Assembly: GCF_027595985.1 (NCBI RefSeq) | Contig: NC_073307.1 | Span: forward strand, 43,688,594 to 43,752,593 | Length of the DNA stretch: 64,000 bases | Origin: Sorex araneus | Taxonomy: Eukaryota; Chordata; Mammalia; Eulipotyphla; Soricidae | Reading direction: 5' to 3' | In this document: positions 23,190 to 34,830 of the stretch, piece after piece | Layout: every line of letters starts with the position of its first letter | Position numbering within the stretch: the stretch's first letter is position 1 | The notes under the pieces: generated by a model | The model's input: the letters and a program-made list of their open reading frames with translations, nothing else | The model's database searches: none | Told to the model about the DNA's origin: nothing | Made by a program: the position numbers and the translations under genes

Positions 23190-23314
23190 CTTGTTTTTTA
23201 CCACACTTGCTGGTGCACAGGATTTACTCCTGGGTCTGTGCTCAGGGATCACTTTTGGTAGGCTCCTAGATTGATCACATGCAAAGCAAACCCTTTGTAC
23301 TGTTACTTGGGTCC
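23190..23314 (-). mobile_element. Family A SINE, partly deleted
   Basis: Part of the central body is missing between the ctccta and gatcacatgcaaagc segments. Confidence 0.75.
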
Positions 23315-23497
23315 CATGAACTAGGCATGTCTGAGATGGAATATAGCCTTCCTGGTTGATAAACCCACCCAGTGCTGACATTTGAAAATCCAGCTCTGCG
23401 TGTTCAAGCTGACCCAAGCCAGGGTCTGGGCCCATGAGACCTGACATTTCAGGGCTATGTGAGGCACTAATTTGTCTACCTTTATTTAAAATACTTT

Positions 23498-23683
23498 CAG
23501 GAATAGAGAGATAGTACAACAGGTACGGTGCATGCTTTACACACACAGCCAACCATGGTTCATTCTCCAGGCTGTCTATGGTCCCCTGAGCATCACTAGC
23601 AATGATCTCTGAGCTCACAGCCAGGAGTAAGCCCTGAGCACCTGCAGCTGTGCACCCCGAAAATTATTTAATTAAAACAAAAT
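23498..23683 (+). mobile_element. Family A SINE
   Basis: Old, full length. Confidence 0.82.
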
Positions 23684-23687
23684 ACTT

Positions 23688-23856
23688 TTAGAGCCAGGGA
23701 TGTCGCTTAGTGTTGAATATCTGTCTTATATGTGTGAAGTCGTGGGTTCAATTTTCTGCACGTCATGGTCCCCTGAGCACTATGAAGAACAACCTTAAAT
23801 ACTAAGCTGGAAGTGGTCCTCAAGCAAGGTGTGACCCCAAACAAAATAGCAAAAAG
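23688..23856 (+). mobile_element. Family A SINE, old
   Basis: Immediately after the preceding copy; B box gtgggttcaattttctg. Confidence 0.75.
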
Positions 23857-23974
23857 ACATAAAACTAAAAACCCCACAAACAAACCCCAAGCCCCTAACT
23901 TTTAACTGGTCATTCAGTTACTTATTGATATACCAAAGATTTTTTGGGGGAGGTGGGGGGGCTGATGATTTTTT

Positions 23975-24850
23975 TAACTTTACTTAAACAATGTGGTTTA
24001 CAAATTCGCTCATTATACAGTTGCTTTTTATTAATGGCATTTAATGTTCCAACACCATCCGACCTCCAGTGGGATTGTTCCCAGTTTATACCCCATCCCT
24101 CCACTATTGTCCCCAGTTTCCACCCCCCCCCAGCTTTCCCTCTTAACAGGCACAAAATAATTTACTTTATATTGCTTGTTACAACAAAATGATAAGTGGA
24201 ATTATCAAAAAAATAATAGTTCAGTAAAAGAAAGTTTGAGAAAATTGTTATATCTCACAGTTGTGTTATTGGAGTCATTGTCTGAGGGCTTACTAAGCAA
24301 TTTATTGCTAGCTGAGCCTTTTGTGTTACTGTTCTTGCTTATTGAGCTTTGTTTGCTCTGTGCTACTTTTCCATCTAATGGGCTCTCAGTATTGTAGAAT
24401 TTGAAGGTATCGTGGAGCCACATACGTAGCTTCGAACTCCAGGAGCTCTGGGAGATGTATAATGGGACAATTCTCAGTCCACCCCCCTCGGAGGGGGCCC
24501 CAGAGTTATCAGTTCAAAGATAGATGTACAGCGAGTTTCACTGGCTTGGCTTAGCATCTCTTCTGAGATTAACTGTGAAGCTGAGCAGTTTACATGGCGG
24601 AAGCTGTGGGATGTGGTTGTGATTGCTGGGGCTTCTGGCAGTACAGAGGGATGGAGGGAAGTTGTCCACCCACACTCTGATAAGACCCAGGGTTTTCAGC
24701 CCTAACTCTAAAGAGATTGTGTTGGCTTGGCATCTCTGCGGAGATTGGCTGTGAGCCGTGAAGTTGAGGCACTGGCATGGCAGTAACTAGGGGATGTGAA
24801 TGTGACTGCCTGGGTTTTGACAGGATGGGGACTTGCCCCCACACAGGGGG
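23975..24850 (-). repeat. Unclassified interspersed repeat, L1-3'-end-like
   Basis: Shares ttccaacaccat, atattgcttgttaca and the later (gag/ctg)-rich part with copies at 34550-34830 and 55128-55990. It reads like a reversed retroelement 3' end, but no coding part was seen. Confidence 0.5.
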
Positions 24851-25281
24851 CACCCGAGTTCAGCCTGAATACCAAATATACCAAAGATCTTGAGTTTCAT
24901 ATGAGTTAAACTGTAGAAAGCTTTTACTCTAATACTTTCATATATTAGTAATCTCAATCCAGATATGATCTTAAGCATGATTTTAATTTTTCACTTTTGA
25001 TCCTTAGTAAAATGTGGAGTTTATTTCTACTGGTGCTGCCATTTCTAGATTGATCAAATCTAAGCATATACACAATGTAAACCATATGGTTTATCTTGTA
25101 TGTGTATATATTTTCTTGGTTTTGGTTTGAGTTCTCAAGGGGCTAAACATACTGTGGAATAACAACTTGAAAATTTACCACAGAGTAGTAAAATTAGAGG
25201 AGCTGCTGGATCAAAACATGTATTACTCTCCAGGCCTGCTCTGTAACTTATAGGCAGCACAGGCATCCTCACAAAAGAGGA
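24851..25281. other. AT-rich unassigned sequence
   Basis: Nothing recognised. Confidence 0.4.
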
Positions 25282-26016
25282 CTTCATTTTTTAAAAAAAT
25301 GTTTTAAATTTTATTGAATCACCATGAGATAATTACAAGCTTTCATGTTTGGGTTACAATCTCACAATGATCAAACACCCATTCTTCCACCAGTGCACAT
25401 TCCCCACCACCAGTATCCTAGGTATACCCCCCCTTTCCCACCCTCCTCCTGCCTCCATGGCAGACAATATTCCCCATATTATCTCTCTATTTTGGGTATT
25501 ATAGCTTGCAACACAGACACTGAGAGGTCATCATGTTTGGTCCATTATCCACTTTCAGCACACATCTCCCATCCCAACTGATTCCTCCAGCCATCATTTT
25601 CTTAGTGATCCCTTCTCTATTCCATCTGCCTTCTCCCCTCCATTCACGAAGCAGTCTTCCAGCTATGGGGCAATCCCCCTGGCCCTTGTATCTACCATCC
25701 TTGGGTGTCAGCCTCATGTGATGCTACCCTACACTCCACAAATGAGTGCAGTCCCTCTATGTCTGTCCCTCTCTTTCTGACTCATTTCGCTTAGCATGAT
25801 ACTCTCCATGTTTATCCATTTATAAGCAAATTTCATGACTTCATCTCTCCTAACAGCTGCATAGTATTCCATTGTGTAGATGTACCAAAGTTTCTTTAAC
25901 CAGTCATCTGTTTTAGGGAAGTTAGGTTGTTTCCAGATTTTGGCTATTGTGAACAGTGCTGCAATGAATATATAGGTACAGATGTCATTTCTACTGTGCT
26001 CTTTCATTTTTAAAAA
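25282..26016 (-). mobile_element. L1 3' end including ORF2 C-terminus
   Basis: On the - strand, about 26000 to 25729 encodes an uninterrupted ORF2 end with KIWKQPNFPKTDDWLKKLW, the WYIYTMEYYAAVRRDE block and a final ICGV, typical of L1 reverse transcriptase C-termini. Imperfect duplication cttcattttttaaaaa (25282) and ctttcatttttaaaaa (26001). Confidence 0.92.
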
Positions 26017-26019
26017 TTT

Positions 26020-26173
26020 AAAACAGCAATAATACGGTAGGTAGGCCTTGCACATGTCCGGCCTGGGTTCTATCCCAGGTATTACATTTGGTCCCCTGAA
26101 GGGATGATAATTCCTGAGAACAGAGGCAGGAGTAAGTGCTGAGCACCACTGGGTATGGCAAAACAAAATAAAA
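26020..26173 (+). mobile_element. Family A SINE, 5'-shortened
   Basis: Starts in the middle of the A-box region, at the L1 insertion boundary. Confidence 0.8.
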
Positions 26174-26182
26174 TCAAATACT

Positions 26183-26300
26183 ATGGCTGGGGAGATAGTA
26201 CAGAGGTTCTAGCACATGCCTTATAGGCATCTTTCCTGGGTTCAATCCCCAGGACCACACGGTCCCCCAAGCATCACCAGATGTGGTGCTGGAGGGACCT
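26183..26300 (+). mobile_element. Family A SINE, 3'-shortened
   Basis: Head and B box gggttcaatccccagg clear; body lost after catcaccagatgtg. Confidence 0.75.
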
Positions 26301-26419
26301 GAGCAGCATCAATGTGTCCTTGGTACTAGAGTCCAAACAGCTCTACATCCTTGGGTCCTCATAGTTCTTGGACCAGTGAGCACTGTGTGGAAGGCTCTAT
26401 CCCCCTCAAATCATTTTAC

Positions 26420-26504
26420 TTTTTATTTTCAATGCTGGGAATTAATCCAAGTCCTCTGCATGCAAGGTATGTGGTCTATCACTGTGCCACATCCCACCCT
26501 CTCC
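26420..26504 (-). mobile_element. SINE fragment (head half)
   Basis: aatgctgggaattaatccaa followed by tgcatgcaagg. Confidence 0.65.
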
Positions 26505-26526
26505 CTCCCCAAATGAAAAGAGTGTA

Positions 26527-26699
26527 CTGAGGGGTAATAGAGTTAGTGCAGCAGGTAGGGAGCTTTCCTTGCATGCAGCTGACCTAGTTTTAGTCCTTGG
26601 AATCCTGTATCATCTCCTGAGCACCATCAGGAAAAATTCATGAGTGCTGAGCAAGGAGTAACCCCTGAGCATTGCTGGGTGTGACCCCCCCAAAAAAAG
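26527..26699 (+). mobile_element. Family A SINE
   Basis: Diverged full-length copy. Confidence 0.85.
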
Positions 26700-26934
26700 A
26701 TTAATTTTGTAGTTGGACAAGGTGGGTTTTTACTTTCTGAAGAGAGGGAACATATTCTTCCTGGGGAATGATGGGATATCTCAATAAAAGAACATTAGTA
26801 AAATAAATCACAGGATTGAGGTTTTAACTGGGTCATTTATTTAGGTTCTAAGGATGCGGAAGGTTATTGCAGATTGAACTCTGTGAGAAAGTGGGGCAAT
26901 TCTGTGACAGAGTATCAATACATTTGGGGGAAAG

Positions 26935-27098
26935 GATTTAGGCCACACCTAGCAGTGCTCAGGGGTTACTCTGGGCTCTGTGCTCAGGAATCACTCTTTG
27001 GGGAACTCATGGGACAACATATAAAGCGCCAGGAATCAACCTGGGTCAGCTGTATGCAAGGCAAGCACCTTACCCACTGTACTATCTCTTCAACCCCA
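26935..27098 (-). mobile_element. Family A SINE
   Basis: ggccacacctagcagtgctc to ctatctcttcaacccc. Confidence 0.88.
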
Positions 27099-27582
27099 GG
27101 AGGATCAATACACTTTATCCTGAGAGAGGAGATTTGAAAGAGGGCAAAGTTGTAATTGCCTAGTCAGTAGCAGTCCATCATTTTTGCTAAGCGAGAAGAT
27201 GTTTGATAATTTATAGATGGAACGCTGCCTTTGGTTTTGTCTGTGCTTAAGCAAAATTATAGAGGGGACTTAACTCTGTCTTGTGTTATAATGGTCTAGA
27301 ATGATCGTGCTTGTGATTACTGCTTCGGTGAGATGAAAGTGTAGAACAAGAAACTCGCATGGCAGGGCATGAGTGAAGGCAAACTTTTAATGTCAGAGGG
27401 CTGTCATTTTAGTTTCTTCCCTCAATGCAAGGTGAAACAAGGTATGTTGTATGTGTGCTTGTCATTACCCCATGCTGCATTCCAAATTGTAGTGTTAAAC
27501 CCAGGAAGGTCATAGTACTCTGCTCTGGAGGGAGAAAATGCAGAGGTTTCTACTAAAGTTCGCTTTGAGGAAGATTATATCA
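27099..27582. other. Unassigned sequence
   Basis: Nothing recognised. Confidence 0.4.
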
Positions 27583-27734
27583 CTCTTTTTTTTTAAGTGT
27601 TTTTTTGGGAAGGTTACGAAAGACTTACTTCTGGCTCTATGCTCAGGGATCAGGTGACCATATGGTGTGCTGGGGTCAAACCCAAATTAGTCATGTGAAA
27701 GGTAAGTGACCACTGTACTATTACTCCTGCCCCT
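27583..27734 (-). mobile_element. Family A SINE, with internal deletions
   Basis: Short of about 20 bases in the body; head ctattactcctgcccc. Confidence 0.78.
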
Positions 27735-27939
27735 CTATCATTATTTTTAGTTGATTTAAAGAAGCCAGATAGGAAATATCCTTTTGTCCACCATAGCAAA
27801 GAAAGATATTTTCTCAGAAGGGTGTGGGCTTAATCTGACCATCTGTTCATCCTGGTACTAGGGTGAAAAATGAGTTTCTACCTTAGGTTTTGTTCATTCA
27901 CACTTATTTTGGGTGACCATATGCTAGTTGTTCTTGGTT

Positions 27940-28112
27940 TTGATTTGTTTTGTTTTGAGGCCAGGATGGTGATGCTCAGGAGTTACTCCTGGCTCTGCAC
28001 TTCGGAACCATTCTTGATGGTACTCAGGTGACCATAAGGGAAGCCAGGAATTGAACTTGGCTTGGCCGTATGCAAGGAAAACACTTTACCCACTACACTA
28101 CCTTTGTTGACC
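27940..28112 (-). mobile_element. Family A SINE
   Basis: gttactcctggctctgcact is well kept; the head is decayed. Confidence 0.85.
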
Positions 28113-28121
28113 CTGATTTAT

Positions 28122-28305
28122 CATTTTAGTTGTTGTTGTTTGTTATTTGGGTCACACCTAGCTGTGCTCACGGCTTGCTCCTGGTTCTGTGCATAGGGAT
28201 CACTCTTGGAGGTGCTCAGGGAACCATATGCATTGCCAGGGATCAAACTGAGATTGGCTACCTGTAAGGCAAATGTCTTAACCCCTGAACTAGCACTTTA
28301 GCCCT
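28122..28305 (-). mobile_element. Family A SINE
   Basis: TTG-rich tail, full length. Confidence 0.87.
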
Positions 28306-28389
28306 GTTTTTCAAATCCAGGGTTTGCTTCAGATGCTCTCTGACAATCCTGTCTCTATTCTTGTTGTTCTGTCAAACAAAAGAGGTTTG

Positions 28390-28557
28390 GAGGCTGGGGA
28401 GACCAGATAGAAATTAAGATACTTGCCCTGCACACAGCCCACCTGGGTTCAATCCCCAACACTGCATGTCCAGTTCCCTGAGCCACACTTGAAGTGATTC
28501 TTGAGTTTAGTGCCAAAAGTAAATCCTGTGCACCACCAGATATGGCCCCAGGACACC
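28390..28557 (+). mobile_element. Family A SINE
   Basis: B box gggttcaatccccaac. Confidence 0.83.
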
Positions 28558-28810
28558 TTTAAAAAGTTCTCATCTAGCACTTGGAAGTGTCTTTGAGAGA
28601 GAATTTGGCATTGGATTCTGAAAGGCTGCCCTGAGGGGGAAACTTGTGGCCCCCTTGTGAAAAGGCCAATATAGACCCTCAAATGCCAAGCAGTGGAGGT
28701 GTGTTGTCTGATGGTTTCTGGCAGATGGAGCCCAAGACAGAGTCTATTGGAGGGGAGGCCTAAGAGCATACCAATGACTGTGGTTGGGATTTAAGGGACT
28801 CAGAGTGGGG

Positions 28811-28999
28811 CTGGAGAGATAGCACAGCGGGTGGGGCGTTTGCCTTGCATGCGGCCAACCCAGGTTCCATTCCCAGCATCCCATATGGTCTCCCGAGCAA
28901 TGCCAGGAGTAATTCCTGAGTGCAGAGCCAGGAGTAACCCCTGAGTATCGCTGGGTGTGACCCAAAAAGTAAATAAATAAATAAATAAATAAATAAGGT
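28811..28999 (+). mobile_element. Family A SINE with target duplication
   Basis: actcagagtgggg at 28798-28810 and 29000-29012, exact; AAAT-repeat tail. Confidence 0.95.
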
Positions 29000-29012
29000 A
29001 CTCAGAGTGGGG

Positions 29013-30209
29013 AGCAGAGATGTTCATAGGGTCGTAGCAGTGGGTGAGAAAATAACAGGTGCTGGGTGGTGAAGGGGGGACGAGTGAAGAGGTACAGAGA
29101 GCCTTTGCCTTTTCACTCTTTCTTCACTGAGTGAAACAATAGTCTGCCATCACACCGGATGTTCTCTGAGGTGTGGTTTGGTGCTGTTGGGTTTCATTTT
29201 TGCTTCTAGTGAAGTGGTCATGGATTAGGGCAGATAGTCACCGCTGCTTGCCCCATGTCTCCTCAGCCCAGGGGCCCGTATCACAGTGGGTGAGTGTTGT
29301 CACCACCACAGTGCACAGGGTCCTGCAAGAATCAAGTTTGTGGTGGGAGACTCACAGGCATTTCACCACCACAGATAAAACTGGAACTCAGGGTTCTGGC
29401 TTTCTCAGATATAAGAATAAATGCCAGGAGCCAAGCGCCTCCTGTGCGTCAGACACCCCGTGATATGTGTGCGATTGTGGGAACTCAGTGACTCCTCAGA
29501 GCAAGAACTTGGCATGGACCCTTGGCCCTGCTTTACAGTAGCAGAAAGGGGCCGAGAGAGGAGGTGATCTGCCCAAGGACACACGCTGTGCAGCGAGCTG
29601 CATGCTTTTCTCACCACTTTAGCCTGATAAACTGCAATGTCCCTGTTTATGAGCCCGTGGCCCACACAAGCCCAGCCACAGAGAGGCGCCTCTGTTTGGG
29701 ACCTCCTGCAAAGAAAGCTCCACCCAGCGTGGGGGCCAGGGGGCCCCTAGGTTTCTCCCTACAGAAGAATTTATTTCAACTACTTCCTGCAAATTCTTCT
29801 TGAGCATTTGGAATCCATGACTACACACAGACTCTAGAATGAAACATGTTCTCTTCCTCTTTGTCTCCTCGCCTTCTAACCACAGAAAGGACTAGGCATA
29901 CTGATTGCATGTTTCCTATGTACCTAGTGCTGCTGCTGCTCAGGGCCAGGTGACAGAAGAGGACAAAGCACGGACCCACAGGGGTCACAGATGGTGCCCA
30001 AGCTGAGGACCCAGGGCCTATGGGAATACACACCAGGGCACACACTAGTCTTCAGGGCTTGAGAAAACCTGTCTGGGTGCTCCGAAGGAGTGTGAAGAAG
30101 AGTGATTCCAAGGAAGTGACAGACCGCGGGATGTCATTTGTACTCCCCTAAATCGTTCACCTCGAGCACCTACTCTTGGTCACCAAGTAGATGCTGTATA
30201 AAAATTTAT
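29013..30209. other. Repeat-poor island
   Basis: About 1.2 kb with no SINE or L1 seen. ORFs here (for example 29522-29803) match nothing I know. Possible conserved non-coding element. Confidence 0.4.
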
Positions 30210-30381
30210 CAAATGAGAGCTAATATATATAGTGCAGGGGTAAAGGCACTTGCCTTGTATTTGGCCAATCCTGGTTCAATCCCCTGTGCTCCATATGGCT
30301 TCCCGGTCACCACCAGGAATGACTCCTGAGCACAGAGCCAGGAATAGCTCCTGAGCACCACTGAGTGATCCTCTCCTCCCA
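30210..30381 (+). mobile_element. Family A SINE
   Basis: The start of the head is replaced by a short TA run; the rest is complete. Confidence 0.82.
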
Positions 30382-30654
30382 AGTGTATTGAATGATGAAC
30401 AAAGTGTCTGCCATCTGGCCTGTGGGGTTCATCAATGCTTCCCCCAATGTCTGTTACATGTGAAGATCAAGGTCTGACATCAAGGCTCCTACATGCAGTG
30501 CAGACACTCTCCTTGAGACCATGACGAGGCAGAATGCCGTAGGAGAGTCTTTGCTCAAAGAAGCCAGAAGCAGAAAGATGGAAGGAGTAAGTGCATGACC
30601 CAAAGAAATGGCACAGAGAACAGCTGTCTGGCAAGCATGCAGTCACGACCGTAA

Positions 30655-30754
30655 GCCCTGATGCTGCCCTCGTGGTGTTCAGGGGACAATAGGTTGTTCC
30701 AGGGACTCATCCATGTGTAAAGTAAGTACCTTCACCCCTATACTCCAGCCTCCA
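30655..30754 (-). mobile_element. SINE fragment
   Basis: gtggtgttcaggggacaata and a ctatactccagcc head. Confidence 0.6.
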
Positions 30755-30783
30755 GAGTGCTATATTAAGTAGGCACATAGAGA

Positions 30784-30915
30784 CTGGGGTCAAGTCTCAA
30801 AGGACTGGAGCATGCACCTTATATTTATGAGATCTCAAGTCCAATGCCTTGTACCATATACCTACCTAGGTACTGCCAGGGGTGCTCTAGTGGCCCTTGA
30901 GCACCACTACATCCA
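30784..30915 (+). mobile_element. SINE, diverged
   Basis: ggactggagcatgcaccttat and tactgccaggggtgctc. Confidence 0.6.
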
Positions 30916-31079
30916 GGTGACATCATATCATCAGGTCTGGACATTGAACTGTTCAGCCAAGTTGACTATCACCACAAGTGACCTCTTGGCTCCAGCTCAT
31001 CTCTTGGTGCAAATAAACAAATGGGCCAAGAAGGGGTGAGACCTTATTCTTGGATTAGATTCTCTAGACTAAATATTTG

Positions 31080-31218
31080 AAGCCTGATGGCCGGGAATAT
31101 TGTTCCAAGGGTTTTATTCATGCTGCAGGCTCAGCTTCAATCCCCAACACTGTATGGTCCCCTGATACGGCCAGGAGTGACCCTCAAGCAACAAGCCAGG
31201 GAGTCTGTCAAAAACAAA
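31080..31218 (+). mobile_element. Family A SINE, old
   Basis: ttcaatccccaacactgtatgg; A-rich tail runs to 31262. Confidence 0.7.
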
Positions 31219-31263
31219 AAGAAAAAAATTTAAAGAAAAAGGAAAAAAAGGAAACACAAAAAG

Positions 31264-31440
31264 GGGGGCCAGAGTGATAGTACGGCAGGGAGGGTGTTTG
31301 CCTTTCATGCGGTTGACCTGGATTCAACTCCCAGCACCTCATATTCTGGGTTCAATCCATATGGTCCCCAAGCCTGTCAGGAGTGACCACTGAGTGCAGA
31401 GCCAGGAGTAAGCCCTGAGTACTAGTCCCCAAACCCAAAT
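31264..31440 (+). mobile_element. Family A SINE with internal duplication
   Basis: A second partial B-box segment (tgggttcaatccat) is inserted after the first. Its tail runs into the purine tract. Confidence 0.82.
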
Positions 31441-31461
31441 TATAAGAAGAAGTAGAAGGAT

Positions 31462-31861
31462 AAGGAGGAGGAGGAGAAGGAGGAAGAGGAGGAGGAGGAG
31501 GAGGAGGAGGAGGAGGAGGAAGGAGGAGGAGGAAGGAGGAGGAGGAGGAGGAGGAAGGAGGAGGAGGAGGAGGAGAAGGAGGAGGAGGAGGAGGAGGAGG
31601 AGGAGGAGGAGGAGGAGAAGAAGAAGAAGAAGAAGAAGAAGAAGAAGAAGAAGAAGAAGAAGAAGAAGAAGAAGAAGAAGAAGAAGAAGAAGAAGAAGAA
31701 GAAGAAGAAGAGGAGGAGGAGGAGGAGGAGGAAGGGGAAGAGGAAGGGGAAGAGGAAGGGGAAGGAGGAGAAGGAGAAGGAGAAAAAGAGGAAGAGGAAG
31801 AAGAAGAAGAAGGAGGAGGCAGAGGAGGAGGAAAAGAAGAAGGAGAAGGAGAAGAAGAAAG
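31462..31861. repeat. Polypurine (GGA)n/(GAA)n tract
   Basis: No pyrimidine occurs between 31462 and 31819 (358 nt) and only one (31820) before 31861. GGA repeats flank a central block of about 90 nt of pure GAA. Confidence 0.97.
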
Positions 31862-31865
31862 CAAT

Positions 31866-31985
31866 AAGAGGCTCTGGAGAGATAGTACGAGATTGAAGGC
31901 ACTAGCCTTGCATCTCTCTGACCCCTGTTCCAAATCCCTGGCACCACATATGTTCTCTTGAGTATTTCCAGGGGCAGCTCTGTCC
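31866..31985 (+). mobile_element. SINE, 3'-shortened
   Basis: ctggagagatagtacgag head directly after the purine tract. Confidence 0.75.
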
Positions 31986-32905
31986 TTGTCAGAGCGGAGT
32001 CCAAATTGAACACTGGGCCTGCATGGCCAGGAGCTAGCAGTGGAGCCAAAGGCCCAGGGCCAGAGGGTACAGTTGGTCACTCATTGCTCAGGAAGCCAGA
32101 GTGTGATGGATGGAAGTGGAAAACACCCTACGACAGAATCCACCCCAGACAGTTTATCCCACAGGGAGGACAGAGGACAAAGGCTCTGCTGGGTTACAGG
32201 CTGGAACTAGTCCTGGCTCAGTGGGCAGATGCCCACGCTGGCAGGGGCAGCATCCAAGAGTGTGGAGCGGACACAACCCTGGAATCTGGGGGTGTCACCT
32301 TGGCAGAAGTACAATCATGAGGGTCACGATTCTTTCCACCAACCCAAAGACCTGGTGATGGGGGTGGAAAGGCCTTGAAGCTGAGCATTCTCGGCTGGCT
32401 CCTGTGTGGGGATGGTGCAGAGCAGTGAGAAAGAGGCTTGGAAGCGGACACTGGAACCGCCTGAGTGGGTGAAGACATCAGAGAGTGAGTATTGTGAAAA
32501 CCGAATGCATTTTCTGGTCTCTGGAAGATCACATCCCTGCTGAGGGCCTGCCCGGCTGGCCTGGGGACTTTGGCCTGAGCTGGGGACTTCTCCAGAGCTG
32601 GGGGAGTTGGGGAGGAGGAGAATAGCCCCAGACTTGGGCAGAGGTGGCTCTGCTGGGTTGCAGACTGGAACTAGTCCTGGCTTGGTGGGCAGATGCCCAC
32701 GCAGGCGGGGGCAGCCAGTCAGGGTCATAGTCAGAGTCACGGCAGGAAGAAAGGCTGAGGCCAGCCAAGGCCATCAGCACGCAGAGTCCTTTGCAGCTGC
32801 TCTTGATGTGCTGACAGGAGCTGACTGCCTTGGCCTTGGAAATGAGCTGACACTGGCCCCCACCTATGCCACAATGAGCTCTTCAGCTTGATAAAGATCT
32901 TGTCC
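31986..32905. other. GC-rich unassigned segment with a 69-bp direct repeat
   Basis: Copies at 32183-32251 and 32647-32715 agree at about 90% of positions without gaps. No gene or known repeat recognised. Confidence 0.6.
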
Positions 32906-33068
32906 TCTGTGGTGGGAGCAATAGCACAGTGAGTAAGGCCTTTGCCTTGCACATAGCTGACTGATTTGATCCCCTGCATCCCATGTGATCTCCCCAATCC
33001 TCCCAGGACTGATCCCTGAGCAGAGCCAGGAGTAAGTCTTGACCACCATGGGGTATGCCCCAAACCTT
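32906..33068 (+). mobile_element. Family A SINE
   Basis: gagcaatagcacagtgagta head; body partly deleted. Confidence 0.82.
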
Positions 33069-33266
33069 CTATCCCTACATAAGGATCCTCTGGAGCATAT
33101 GCTTTGCATGCAGAAGGTCTAGCTTTGATCCTTCTGAGTTACCAATCTCATCTTCATCTCTCCAAGAAACAGGGGCTTCTGTGCCTCAACTGTCAGATGG
33201 AATTTGGGGGAATGGGGTTGGAATGCAAAGGGCGGAAGTTGAGTCTTAAGAATCTTACCAAAAAAA

Positions 33267-33438
33267 GGGCTGGAGCATTAGCACAGCTGGTAGAGCGTTT
33301 GCCTTGCACGCGGCTGACCTGGGTTCGATTCCCAGCATCCCATATGGTCCCCCGAGCACCGCTAGGAGTAATTCCTGAGTGCATGAGCCAGAATAACCCC
33401 TGTACATCTCCAGGTGTCACCCAAAAAGAAAAGAAAAA
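33267..33438 (+). mobile_element. Family A SINE, near consensus
   Basis: Complete with gggttcgattcccagcatcc. Confidence 0.95.
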
Positions 33439-33882
33439 TCTTTTTTAAAAAATGGTAAAATGGCTTGCTTTTCAAACCTGTGTGCTCTCTTGGACACATA
33501 TTCCACTCTATCTCCCCTTACCACTTTCCAAGTAAATTTCTTTCAATAAAACTATTTTTTTTAAATAAAAGAATCTTATCCCCGTCGTAGACAATTAATT
33601 AGGCCCAGATACATTCATGTAATAGGAAGTAACCTGATAATCTTATACAACACAACTTTTGTGAGACACAATGCTACCTGCTAGCTGGAGGTAGGTAACG
33701 GGTGAAATGATGAGGGAGAGAAGTCCAAAGGAACACGATGGGAATTTGATGACCAAGTGTCCACCTTCTGCTCAAGGAAGGAAAAGGAGGCCACACCAAA
33801 ATGTGTAAGGTACCCCTGGATATCTCCCTGCTCTAAGAATTTTGCCCAGTGTAGCATGATTTTAAAGATTCATTTGAGTTCA

Positions 33883-34123
33883 GGGCTGGAGCGATAGCAC
33901 AGCGGTTGGGCGTTTGCCTTTCACGCGGCCGACCTGAGTTCGATTCCTCTGCCCCTCTTGGAGAGCCCGGCAAGCTACCGAGAGTATTGAGTCTGAGAGG
34001 CAGAGCCTGGCAAGCTACCTGTGCATATTGGATATGCCAAAAACAGTAACAATAAGTCTCTCAATGAGAGATGTTACTGGTGCCTGCTTGAACAAATCGA
34101 TGAGCAATGGGATGACAGTGACT
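33883..34123 (+). mobile_element. Family B SINE with target duplication
   Basis: tttgagttca at 33873-33882 and 34124-34133. Body agcccggcaagctaccgaga is intact. Confidence 0.93.
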
Positions 34124-34149
34124 TTTGAGTTCATGTTCTTTGTTAAAAT

Positions 34150-34322
34150 GATAGGGATGGGGCTACTAATACACTCCAATGGGTTAGAGCATATGCTTTA
34201 TATTGGAAGGTCCATATGTGATTCCTGGTACTACAAGCTTCCTTGAGCACTGCCAAAAGTAAGCACTGAGTTATGAGTGCTCCCTGAGCACTGTTGGATG
34301 TGACTCCCCAAAACCAAGAAAT
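34150..34322 (+). mobile_element. SINE, old
   Basis: gggttagagcatatgctt and a ctgttggatgtgactcccc end; tRNA head diverged. Confidence 0.65.
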
Positions 34323-34351
34323 AAGAAAGTTTTTAAAATTTTAAAATTTTA

Positions 34352-34538
34352 GGGGCTGGAGCGATAGCACAGCGGGTAGGGCATTTGCCTTGCACGCGGC
34401 CGACCCAGGTTCAAATCCCAGCATCCCATATGGTCCCCTGAGCACCGCCAGGAGTAATTCCTGAGTGCAGAGCCAGGAGTAACCCCTGTGCATCGCCAGG
34501 TGTGACCCAAAAAGCAAAAAAAAAAAAAAAAAAAAAAA
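34352..34538 (+). mobile_element. Family A SINE, reference-quality copy
   Basis: Best example of the family: A box gatagcacagcgggta, B box ggttcaaatcc, body catcccatatggtcccctga, end gtgacccaaaaagc plus about 23 A. Exact duplication ttaaaatttta at 34341-34351 and 34539-34549. The long A-run and low divergence indicate recent insertion. Confidence 0.98.
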
Positions 34539-34549
34539 TTAAAATTTTA

Positions 34550-34830
34550 TTTTCATATGGTTGTTCACAATTTTTTATTTTATTCAATATTTCAACACCA
34601 ATTCCACCACCATTCCATCCACCTTCCTACCATCAATATTATTTTGTATTGCTTGTTATGAATAGTATGAGATGCCTGGAAGGGTCTATCTCACAGTGAT
34701 TCAACAAAAAAGGGAAAAAAACAAAAGAACAGCATGTGATGTCCTGGAATTCTAAAATTTTAAATAATTGGAGTCCGGAGACATCTCTGCAGTGAGCTGC
34801 TCGGTTCCGAGATTCATTTGTGGGTTCAAG
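34550..34830 (-). repeat. Unclassified interspersed repeat (as 23975 and 55128)
   Basis: ttccaacaccaattccaccacc-like start, tattgcttgttatgaatag and ggagtccggagacatct match 55313-55740. Confidence 0.6.

Noticed and set aside
25729..26166. ORF with reverse-transcriptase similarity as a host gene
   Set aside because: It is the C-terminal end of L1 ORF2 in a 5'-truncated, dead copy, fused by chance to SINE sequence upstream.
31339..32080. Two ORFs of about 240 codons on the - strand
   Set aside because: They are poly-Leu and poly-Ser/Pro readings of the purine tract plus SINE sequence.
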